A stretch of 64,000 nucleotides of DNA from Polaribacter batillariae. Its GTDB lineage: Bacteria > Bacteroidota > Bacteroidia > Flavobacteriales > Flavobacteriaceae. This document shows positions 56,770 to 64,000 of this stretch, one piece after another; the stretch's first letter is position 1; each line of letters starts with the position of its first letter. Position numbers and translations under genes: made by a program. The stretch spans positions 310,001 to 374,000 of the forward strand of contig NZ_CP071795.1 in assembly GCF_017498485.1 (NCBI RefSeq), given 5' to 3'. The notes under the pieces were generated by a model. The model was not told where the DNA came from, made no database searches, and saw nothing but the letters and a program-made list of their open reading frames with translations.

Positions 56770-57627
56770 TTAGTTACTAAGATTCATAAAATCCTTTTCA
56801 GAGATTTCTCCTGTATAAATTTTATGTAATTCTTTTAAGTGAGATAAAATATAATTGTGTGCTTCCTCACTAATTGTTTTAGGTTTGTTTAATCCTTTTT
56901 TTAACCTACCATCTAATACGTAATAGTTATAATAGTAGAAAAAATTAGCATCAAAATCTCTATTAGAATAAGAATTATTTTCACCTAATAAATATCCTAA
57001 TCTATAAGCAGATCTTCTTTGTGGAGCAGATCCATGAGAACTACCTCGTGGTCCTGCTAAAGTTTGTGAAAATCTATAAGCTCCTGCAGCTGTTGTCCAG
57101 TTACTTGTATATGTTTTTCTAATAAAATAGCCTCCAAAACCATCTGCTTCTAGTTCTGTAGCACTTACATGATTACTGCTTGGAATTCTAGAATCTCTAA
57201 ATTGTACTTGATGTGCCATTTCATGTGCTGCAACATAAGCGATTGCTGCATTGCCATAACTTTTAGCACTTGCTAAGAGTTCTTCGCCCCAAACAACATA
57301 TCCTCTAGAGAAAGAAATTGCGTTAAAGGTGTCTGGACCACCTGCGAAATATAATGGTACGTTTCCCATACCAAAAAAACGAGCACTTGCATTGTGCTGA
57401 GTTATTAAAAAATCTGTTGTAGGTCTATCTACAATATAATCTGCCCAATAAGAATTAGGACCAAAATCACTTAAAGTATAGCTATCTGTATTTTCTAAAT
57501 TTAAGTTACTTGGCTCTAATATATTTTCTGGGCCATTTGTGTTAGGGAGTGTATTATCTTCTGTAGAACAATTTTGAAAAAAAAATGTTAGTGTAAAAAG
57601 AAATAATACTGTTTTAAATTTTTTCAT
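56770..57627 (-). CDS. Zinc-metalloprotease-like lipoprotein
   Basis: 285 residues. Lipoprotein signal peptide with lipobox FFQNC (Cys20), a low-complexity Asn/Glu/Pro linker, then a catalytic region with HEMAH (135-139, HExxH) and TELEADGFGGYF (Glu160 as likely third ligand). Probably anchored in the outer membrane and facing the periplasm or outside. No named family is recognised. Upstream DNA has only AT-rich promoter-like sequence. Confidence 0.85.
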   Translation of the reverse strand: MKKFKTVLFLFTLTFFFQNCSTEDNTLPNTNGPENILEPSNLNLENTDSYTLSDFGPNSYWADYIVDRPTTDFLITQHNASARFFGMGNVPLYFAGGPDTFNAISFSRGYVVWGEELLASAKSYGNAAIAYVAAHEMAHQVQFRDSRIPSSNHVSATELEADGFGGYFIRKTYTSNWTTAAGAYRFSQTLAGPRGSSHGSAPQRRSAYRLGYLLGENNSYSNRDFDANFFYYYNYYVLDGRLKKGLNKPKTISEEAHNYILSHLKELHKIYTGEISEKDFMNLSN

Positions 57628-58085
57628 TTTAAATTAATTTTTAAGGGTTTTTTTTGAACTTATATGTTTATTAAATATAATGCGGCTAAAGTAGTAAAAA
57701 AAATAGCATAAAATTCAATTTTTGTATTAAAAAAGGTTAATTTTTTAAATAATATTTAAAATTAACATATGTTTAGTTGTTATTTCGCAATACGAAATCG
57801 TTTTCATATTGTTTTAAATTAAATGTAAAATAAAGCTTTTTAGGGGGTTAATGGATGATAAAAAGATTTTTTTATCTTGAAATTAAGATAGTTATCTTCT
57901 AAATAACAATTTTTAACAAGCATTTTTTTTATTAAATTAGTGTGCCTAAAGAACTAAAATTTAAAAGTTTTTAATGGATGTTTGATAGGTTATCTAAAGA
58001 TTATTTTTAAATTGTGACTTTTAAGAGATTTACGTTTCATACTTATAATCAATTAATTATTAATTAACGAAACACTTTTAACATT
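57628..58085. other. 458-bp divergent intergenic region
   Basis: No open frame worth calling. It must hold promoters for the protease lipoprotein (minus) and aquaporin (plus). A palindrome TATCTTGAAATTAAGATA lies at 57873-57890 with a further TATCTT just after; it could be an operator, but nothing identifies the regulator. Confidence 0.5.
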
Positions 58086-58772
58086 ATGAAAAAATATTTT
58101 GCAGAATTATTCGGAACTTTTTGGTTGGTGTTTGGAGGTTGTGGTAGCGCTATTTTTGCTGCTGGTTACCCTGAACTAGGAATCGGTTTTGTGGGAGTTT
58201 CTCTCGCTTTTGGTTTAACCGTTTTAACAATGGCTTATGCTGTTGGGCATGTCTCTGGTGCACATTTTAACCCTGCAGTATCCATTGGGCTTTGGGCAGG
58301 AGGTAAATTCGATGGAAAAGAATTAATTCCATACATTATTTCGCAATTAATTGGCGCAATTTTAGCAGCAAGTGCGCTATATTTTATTGTTTCTGGAAAA
58401 GCAGATTTTGAGTCTATTGGTGGTTTTGCTGCCAATGGTTATGGAGAATTATCGCCAGGAAAGTATTCGATGCAATCTGCATTTTTAGCAGAGTTTCTTT
58501 TAACAATGTTCTTTTTACTAATTATTTTAGGAAGTACATATCCAAAAGCACCAAAGGGTTTTGCTGGTATTGCAATTGGTTTGGCATTAACTTTAATTCA
58601 TTTAATTAGTATTCCTATTACCAACACTTCTGTAAACCCTGCACGTTCTATGAGTCAGGCAATTTTTGCAGGAGGCGAATACTTAACGCAATCTTGGTTG
58701 TTTTGGGTTGCCCCAATTGCAGGAGCTATTGTGGGGGGGGTAATTCATAAAACCTTATTTAGTAAAGACTAA
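58086..58772 (+). CDS. aqpZ: Aquaporin Z-type water channel
   Basis: 228 residues, six membrane segments and two half-helices with NPA motifs (HFNPAVS and SVNPARS). Starts [20 protein letters not shown] as AqpZ does. Facilitates water flow across the inner membrane in osmotic stress. Transcribed alone, ending at the shared hairpin at 58797-58829. Confidence 0.95.
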   Translation: MKKYFAELFGTFWLVFGGCGSAIFAAGYPELGIGFVGVSLAFGLTVLTMAYAVGHVSGAHFNPAVSIGLWAGGKFDGKELIPYIISQLIGAILAASALYFIVSGKADFESIGGFAANGYGELSPGKYSMQSAFLAEFLLTMFFLLIILGSTYPKAPKGFAGIAIGLALTLIHLISIPITNTSVNPARSMSQAIFAGGEYLTQSWLFWVAPIAGAIVGGVIHKTLFSKD

Positions 58773-58796
58773 ACACTTTTTTTAATAAAAATTTGT

Positions 58797-58829
58797 AAAG
58801 CCAGGTAAACTTTTGTTTGTCTGGCTTTT
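58797..58829. terminator. Bidirectional terminator between aqpZ and murB
   Basis: AAAGCCAGGTAAAC-TTTT-GTTTGTCTGGCTTT: a 14-bp stem with two G-T wobbles. Its end overlaps the stop codon of minus-strand murB. Confidence 0.85.
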
Positions 58830-59853
58830 ATGCAATTACATTTACTTCAATTTCTAAAGAAATTTCGAACTTTTGCAAAACCGTTTCTTGAATTTTTTTC
58901 GCAAGTAAGTAAATTTCTTCTCCAGAAGCATTTCCATAATTTACCAAAACCAATGCTTGTTTTTCGTGAACTCCAGCATCACCAAATCGTTTTCCTTTAA
59001 AACCACTTTGTTCTACCAGCCAACCTGCAGGAACTTTAACTTGAGGTTTCTCGACTCCGCTCGAAATAACATTGTAAAATGGGATATTTGGATATTTTTT
59101 TTGAAGTTTTAAAAACTGTTCTTTAGAAATTACAGGATTTTTAAAGAAACTACCACTGTTACCTATTTCTTTTGGGTCTGGTAGTTTCGATTTTCTAATG
59201 GTAATTACGGCATTAGAAATGTCTTTTAAAGTGGGTTGCGTAACATTTTTTAAAGCCAATTCAGTTTCAATAGCTCCATAAGAAGTATTAAGTTGATGAT
59301 TTTTTTTTGTTAACTTAAAACTAACCGCAGTTAAAATTACTTTTCCTTTTAATGCATTCTTAAAAATTGAATTTCGGTAACCAAATTGGCAATCTTCATT
59401 CGAAAAAGTAACCCTTTTACCAGTTTCAATTTCAATGGCTTCTACTTTGGTAATGGTATCTTTTACTTCAACTCCATAAGCGCCAATATTTTGAATTGGG
59501 CAAGTGCCTACATTTCCTGGAATTAAAGATAAGTTTTCAATGCCGCCATAATTTTCAGCAATACAAAATAGCACAAAATCGTGCCAATTTTCACCAGCAT
59601 TTACAGTAATATACACAAAAATATCATCTTCTTTATCAATAGAAATTCCTTTAATATTAATGTGCACAACCAATTTTTCGATATCTTTCGTAAGCAACAT
59701 ATTGCTTCCGCCAGAAATTAAAAAAAGGTCTTTTTCAAGTTTTAACAAGTGCTGTAAATCGTAATACGAAGTAATTGAAACAAAACGTTTGGCATTTGCT
59801 GTAATACCAAACGTGTTGTAATTTTTAAGTGATATGTTTTGTTGAATGTTCAT
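58828..59853 (-). CDS. murB: UDP-N-acetylenolpyruvoylglucosamine reductase
   Basis: 341 residues, FAD- and NADPH-dependent step of peptidoglycan precursor synthesis. FAD-binding block ISGGSNMLLT, PGNVGTCPIQNIGAYGVEV, catalytic Ser region GNSGSFFKNPV and C-terminal EIEVNVIA. Type I MurB by length. Its upstream region is now occupied by the candidate cassette D attC-like end, so its promoter may lie inside that element. Confidence 0.96.
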   Translation of the reverse strand: MNIQQNISLKNYNTFGITANAKRFVSITSYYDLQHLLKLEKDLFLISGGSNMLLTKDIEKLVVHINIKGISIDKEDDIFVYITVNAGENWHDFVLFCIAENYGGIENLSLIPGNVGTCPIQNIGAYGVEVKDTITKVEAIEIETGKRVTFSNEDCQFGYRNSIFKNALKGKVILTAVSFKLTKKNHQLNTSYGAIETELALKNVTQPTLKDISNAVITIRKSKLPDPKEIGNSGSFFKNPVISKEQFLKLQKKYPNIPFYNVISSGVEKPQVKVPAGWLVEQSGFKGKRFGDAGVHEKQALVLVNYGNASGEEIYLLAKKIQETVLQKFEISLEIEVNVIA

Positions 59854-59859
59854 TAAAAT

Positions 59860-61106
59860 GGATTGAAATATAACTTTTTATTTTTAATGAATTTAAATTT
59901 TATGATATTAAAGTTTTAAGTAAAATAGGAATCGAGAGAATTCATTAGGGATTTTATAAAGTTGTTTATTAGATCAATTTGTTATATGCGGATGTTGTAG
60001 TGCATTATTATTATTTCATTTTCCTTAACCATTCCTCATAATATGGTCTGTCATTATTTGCAGGAACTTCATACCATTGAGAACAAACAAAATACATTTC
60101 TCCGTTTATTTCATAAGGATTTTTCCAATATCTTATTCTCTCATAATATGGTGAATTCTCTTTAGCCAAAAAGGGGAATTGAATATCAAAGGTTAATTTT
60201 GAATAATCGCCTCTTTGTAATCTTTCAATTTCATTTCTGTTTATTAAATTATTTTTGACTAAATCGTTGAGTGTTTTTCGGACATATTTTCCAATTGGCA
60301 GTTTTCCAGTCGGTTCATTAAAATTTTCAAAAGTTCTATATTTTTTTGTTCTCGGTTTTTCGTAATTCTCTATCGGAACTATTTTGTTATTACTCTCGAT
60401 TTTAATTTCTAATGCTTTGAAAACTTTATCAATTATTTTTTCATCAAATTCATTTTGAAGTTCAGCTTTTAAAAAATCAATTATTTTTTCGCTATAATTT
60501 TCAGTTAGCATTTTGTTTTTTAATTTTTTAAAATCGTCTATTTCTTTTATTTTTTTATTTTTTCTTGAGCGTGATTTTCTATATTTTCTTTGTTATAATT
60601 CTCTTTGCTGAATAATTGCACAAATTTTAAACCTTTTTCATTATCTCTATTGAATTCAATTTCATCGATTAAAACGATGCCATTTTTATTAAAAAATTTA
60701 CCATCTAGAAATAATTGAATTTTATTACCAATTAAGATCCCTAATTCAACTCTTGTAATTCCCATATAAGACGATAGTTGTCCTTTGAATGTAGAATTGT
60801 CAATTTCGAGAGAAGGTTTTTTAACTTCTACTATGAAAAGATTTCCTTCCTCTTTTGATTTTAAAATTAAATCTGGACTTATTCTATTTGAAGCTCCTAA
60901 TTGAATGCTTTCTCGGACAGTAATTTCATTATTAAATTCGCTCCATCCTAGTTTCTCAAATGCTTGAACTACTTTTAATTCAAATAACTGTTCGCTCGTG
61001 TTTGTCGGTAAGTTTTCAGAAAGTATGTAACATAGTTCATTCCATTTTTCCATATTTTCTTTTGTTATTTGTAGGATGTTTCTTGTTTTTAACTAATGCA
61101 CTACAA
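59860..61106 (-). mobile_element. Candidate cassette D: frameshifted nuclease-like gene between inverted repeats
   Basis: A perfect 14-bp inverted repeat, GTTGTAGTGCATTA (59994-60007) and TAATGCACTACAAC (61094-61107), brackets one minus-strand gene. Read on the minus strand it mimics cassettes A-C: start G61107|TTGTAGTGCA, and a complementary arm just after the stop codon. The following 130 bp have weaker pairing (GTTATAT/ATATAAC and TAATGAATT/AATTCATTA), and no clear right junction was found near murB. The 59860 boundary is approximate. Confidence 0.4.
60011..61053 (-). pseudogene. HsdR N-terminal-domain-like protein, frameshifted
   Basis: The first open frame (60547-61053, 168 residues) has a PD-(D/E)xK-like pattern RISPDLILKS and LFIVEVKKPS, as in type I restriction HsdR N-terminal-domain proteins. 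It stops at AQEKIKK. The second (60011-60511, 166 residues) continues with helical MLTENYSEKIIDFLKAEL and a C-terminal domain ending YYEEWLRKMK. The break is an A7 run (minus strand; 60550-60556); one more A gives a continuous KIKKIKEIDDFKKLKNKM. Joined length is about 347 residues. No helicase part is present, so it is not a full HsdR. Error or decay cannot be told apart from the sequence. Confidence 0.75.
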
Positions 61107-61120
61107 CTCCTAATATAAAA

Positions 61121-62311
61121 TTAATTTTTATATTGTTTCAAAGCCTCTGCTAAAATTTCTACAGAACGTTTTAAGTCGTTTTCATTTAAAACATAGGCCA
61201 TTCTTATTTGGTTTTTTCCTTCGCCTTCTGTCGAGTAAAATCCGCTTGCAGGAGCAACCATTACGGTTTCGTTATTTGAACTAAAATCTTCTAATAGCCA
61301 TTGTGCAAAAGCATCAGAATCTTTTACTGGTAATTGGGCAACACAGTAAAAAGCTCCTTTTGGGTTGGCAACTTTTACCCCATCAATTTTTTTCAATTCG
61401 GTAATTAACGTATTTCTGCGCGACGCATATTCTCTAATAACATTGTCGAAATAAGATTGTGGTGTGTCCAAAGCAGCCTCACTTGCAATTAATGCATAAG
61501 TTGGTGGACTTAATCTTGCTTGCGCAAATTTAATGGCCGTTTTTACAAAAGTTTTATTTTTAGAAACAATACAACCAATTCTTGCCCCACACATACTGTA
61601 ACGTTTCGAAACGGAATCGATAACCACTGCATTTTGGTCTAAGCCTTCTAAAGATAAAACAGAGGTATGTTCTAAACCATCATAGGCAAATTCTCTGTAA
61701 ACTTCATCTGCAATTAAAAACAAATCGTGTTTTAAAACAATTTTTTTTAATTTTTCGATTTCTTCTTTAGAGTACAAATATCCTGTAGGGTTACCAGGGT
61801 TACAAATTAAAATGGCTTTGGTTTTATTGGTAATTAATTTCTCGAAATCTTCGATTTTTGGCAAGGCAAAATTATCTTCAATTTTAGAAATTACAGGAAC
61901 TACAGTTACACCAGAAGCTGTAGAAAAACCATTGTAATTTGCGTAAAATGGTTCTGGAATAATAATTTCGTCTCCAGGGTCTGTAATACTTCCAATGGTA
62001 AAAAGCAAAGCCTCAGAACCACCTGTGGTTACAATAATATTATCTGCAGTTACGGGAATATTATTTTTTACATAATATTTTGCCAATTTGGTTCTGTATT
62101 CTTCAGAACCTTCAGAACGAGCGTAAGATAAAGTTTCTACTGTATTGTTTTTTACAGCATCTAAAGCTACTTGCGGTGTTTTAATATCTGGCTGACCAAT
62201 ATTTAAGTGAAAAACTTTTACACCTCTTTTTTTAGCATTTTCTGCATAAGGCACCAATTTTCTAATTGGCGATTCTGGCATTTCTATTCCTTTTTTAGAG
62301 ATTGATGGCAT
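61121..62311 (-). CDS. Pyridoxal-phosphate aminotransferase, aspartate/aromatic type (class I)
   Basis: 396 residues of fold-type I. N-terminal VFHLNIGQPDIKTP, PLP-phosphate region TTGGSEALLFT, substrate site CNPGNPTGYLYSKEE, Schiff-base Lys in DSVSKRYSMCGARIG. The ATG at 62311 gives MPSISKKGIEMPESPIR, the normal start. Substrate (aspartate or other) cannot be fixed by eye. Confidence 0.93.
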   Translation of the reverse strand: MPSISKKGIEMPESPIRKLVPYAENAKKRGVKVFHLNIGQPDIKTPQVALDAVKNNTVETLSYARSEGSEEYRTKLAKYYVKNNIPVTADNIIVTTGGSEALLFTIGSITDPGDEIIIPEPFYANYNGFSTASGVTVVPVISKIEDNFALPKIEDFEKLITNKTKAILICNPGNPTGYLYSKEEIEKLKKIVLKHDLFLIADEVYREFAYDGLEHTSVLSLEGLDQNAVVIDSVSKRYSMCGARIGCIVSKNKTFVKTAIKFAQARLSPPTYALIASEAALDTPQSYFDNVIREYASRRNTLITELKKIDGVKVANPKGAFYCVAQLPVKDSDAFAQWLLEDFSSNNETVMVAPASGFYSTEGEGKNQIRMAYVLNENDLKRSVEILAEALKQYKN

Positions 62312-62467
62312 ATTTAATTTCTTTCTAAATTTAACAATGCAAATTTGCAAAATATATTTTACAACAAAGAACGTTATCTTATAAACTTAAAGGTTAAAAG
62401 TTTGCTAAAAAAAATAATTAATAAAAGTTAATTTGTATTTTAGAGAGATTGAAAAATATTTATTTGT

Positions 62468-63807
62468 TTGAAAAAAAAAATAATTTCTTTACTATTTTTA
62501 TGGTTGATTGTAGTTTCTAAAAACTATGCGCAACAGGGATTCCGTTTTTTAAAAGCCAACGATAAAAAAGAACGCATCCGATTTAAGTTAATTAATAATT
62601 TAATTATCATTCCCATTGAAATTAACGGCAAAGAACTTTCTTTTATTTTAGATTCTGGTGTTAATAAAACCATCATTTTTAATTTATCTGATAAGAGTAA
62701 TATTGGTTTATCAAACCCTCAAAAAGTAACTTTAAGAGGTTTAGGAGGAGGCGAACCTGTAGATGCTTTATTGTCTAAAAACAACAAATTATCTATAAAA
62801 GACATTGTGGGTTTTAATGAAACTTTATATGTAATCTTAGAAGATTATTTCGATTTATCTAGTAAAATGGGCATTACCATTCATGGTATTATTGGATATA
62901 ATTTGCTAAAGAATTTTATTATTAAAATAAATTACAGAACAAAAACACTAGACTTTTACAACCCCAAAACTTACACCTATAAAAAATGCCGAAGATGTGA
63001 GGTTTTACCACTTCAACTTTACAGAAAAAAACCATTTGTGAATGTAAAAGTTCAGTTAGATACAATTGGAGAAAAGCTAACAAATGTAAAATTATTAATA
63101 GATTCTGGAGGAAGTGATGCCCTTTGGCTGTTTGAACATACAAAAAAAACATAGTAACTCCTAAACGATATTTTAACGATATTTTAGGAGAAGGTTTAAG
63201 TGGACCTATATTTGGGAATAGAAGTAGAATTCCAAAATTAGTGATTGGAGATTTTAAGATAAAAGAGCCAACAGTGTCGTTTTTAGATACAATTTCTACA
63301 AAAAATGCAAGAAAATTTAAAAAAAGAAATGGAAGTATTGGAGGGAACGTACTTAAGCGATTTAAAATTTGGTTAGACTACCCTAACAAACAAATAATGC
63401 TTAAAAAAAATGGATCGTTTAAACATGGCTTTAATTATAATATGAGTGGATTAGACGTCGTTTATAACGGAAAACAACTGGTAAGAGAAGAATCTTTTAA
63501 AAAAATTACAGGTAGTTACAGCACTGAAGCCGATGAAAAAAATACAATCTCTTTTGTAACCAATTTTTCTTATAAATTTAAACCTTCATTTAAAATTAAA
63601 TCAGTAGTAGATGGCTCACCTGGGTTTAGAGCAGGTTTAAAAGCAGAAGATATTATTTTAACAATTAACGGCAGACCATCACATAATTACACCTTAAACG
63701 ATATTATAAACAAATTTCAGGAAAGAGAAAACAAAAAAATTCGAATAACAGTAAATAGAAAAGGAGCCGTGTTAAGATTTGAATTTAGATTAGAAAAAAG
63801 AGTTTAA
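62468..63807 (+). pseudogene. Aspartyl protease (pepsin-retropepsin fold) with PDZ domain, frameshifted
   Basis: A TTG start gives a signal peptide (MKKKIISLLFLWLIVVSKNY), a first protease half FILDSGVNKT, and a second half KLLIDSGGSDALWLF. The frame then stops at 63154. With one more A in the A8 run at 63142-63149 the protein continues HTKKNIVTPKRYFNDI and runs to a C-terminal PDZ domain (VVDGSPGFRAGLKAEDIILT) ending at 63807, about 446 residues. Such periplasmic two-DSG proteases with PDZ domains are common in Bacteroidota. Could be a working gene with a sequencing error. Confidence 0.82.
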
Positions 63808-64000
63808 CTATCTTTAGACAATAGGCTTTTCTCTTTTTCTAAAGAAATACCATTGGTAACAAAACCTTTAATTTTTATTTTCTTAACTAATTTTTTAGCA
63901 TTCGAAAAAATGGTAATTTGTTTCGAAAAACCACCAGGTCTTTTAGTATCGTAAGAAACTTTAATTTCTCCTTTTTCTCCTGGCATAATTGGTTGTTCTG
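63804..64000 (-). CDS. DUF1573 family protein, C-terminal part (cut by window edge)
   Basis: The minus-strand frame is open from the window edge. It reads EQPIMPGEKGEIKVSYDTKR and ends with an Ig-like strand KKIKIKGFVTNG and a Ser/Lys tail. The PGEKGEIKVSYDT pattern is typical of DUF1573, an immunoglobulin-like secreted domain in Bacteroidota. Start lies beyond the window. The last 4 bp overlap the stop of the convergent PDZ protease gene. Confidence 0.75.
   Translation of the reverse strand, partial: EQPIMPGEKGEIKVSYDTKRPGGFSKQITIFSNAKKLVKKIKIKGFVTNGISLEKEKSLLSKDS

Noticed and set aside
57841..57900. Palindrome TATCTTGAAATTAAGATA as a terminator
   Set aside because: It is over 200 bp from either gene end and lies in a divergent promoter region with no T-run on the right side.

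Overview
The window looks like a chromosome segment of a marine member of the Flavobacteriaceae (Bacteroidota), in the Polaribacter/Tenacibaculum range; the genus is a guess from gene content and style. The DNA is very AT-rich. Many genes have a TAnnTTTG -7 box, the Bacteroidota promoter type. The genes are typical of the phylum: an 837-residue TonB-dependent receptor, a ThiC/ThiH-type thiamine operon, MacB-like export and double-glycine-leader peptides. No rRNA, tRNA or CRISPR array was seen.

Layout. 1-3.2 kb: edge genes, typA and an outer-membrane barrel. 3.3-10.7 kb: a complete minus-strand thiamine operon (thiS-thiC-thiE2-thiD-thiE-thiG-thiH-thiF) under a TPP riboswitch. 10.8-16.8 kb: LETM1-like domain protein, proline dehydrogenase, aroB, TonB receptor, cold-shock protein. 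17.1-22.2 kb: a TetR-ABC-HlyD-TolC exporter with a degenerate ATPase and a frameshifted TolC. 22.4-27.8 kb: an XRE regulator gene cut in two by a 5.2-kb cassette carrying a bacteriocin-like peptide and its export genes. 28-35 kb: housekeeping genes and a four-copy tandem repeat. 35.3-39.4 kb: a DUF1853 gene broken by an IS1380 element, a four-copy 170-bp tandem repeat, and an IS30 element. 39.4-45 kb: a MacAB-like exporter, a DCC protein and a HAD phosphatase. 45.1-56.5 kb: a type III restriction-modification operon. 56.7-64 kb: metalloprotease lipoprotein, aquaporin, murB, a frameshifted nuclease-like gene between inverted repeats, an aminotransferase, a frameshifted PDZ aspartyl protease and a DUF1573 edge gene.

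Main discovery. The type III mod gene is in three pieces and the XRE gene in two. Removing three segments (22446-27674, 45575-48171, 48675-51827) rejoins the coding sequences in phase at the junctions. Each segment starts just after a G, with (T/A)TGGC. Each ends in a 125-130-nt foldable site whose outer arm is complementary to the segment's own first bases, so closing it into a circle completes an attC-like hairpin. The three targets read GAT, GTT and GAT, which fits the GWT rule for secondary sites of integron integrases. All cassette genes run in the same direction, toward the attC-like end. These appear to be large integron-type gene cassettes scattered in the chromosome with no integrase nearby. 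Their cargo is (A) a ParB-fold protein plus Dam methylase, (B) an N6-adenine methyltransferase plus a small His-rich protein, and (C) a bacteriocin export cluster. A fourth, weaker candidate lies at about 59.9-61.1 kb.

Caution. Four otherwise good genes (TolC, mod, HsdR_N-like, PDZ protease) are each broken by one base in an A/T run of 7-8. This could be sequencing error, phase variation or real decay, and only the reads can decide. The structural argument for the cassettes does not depend on it.
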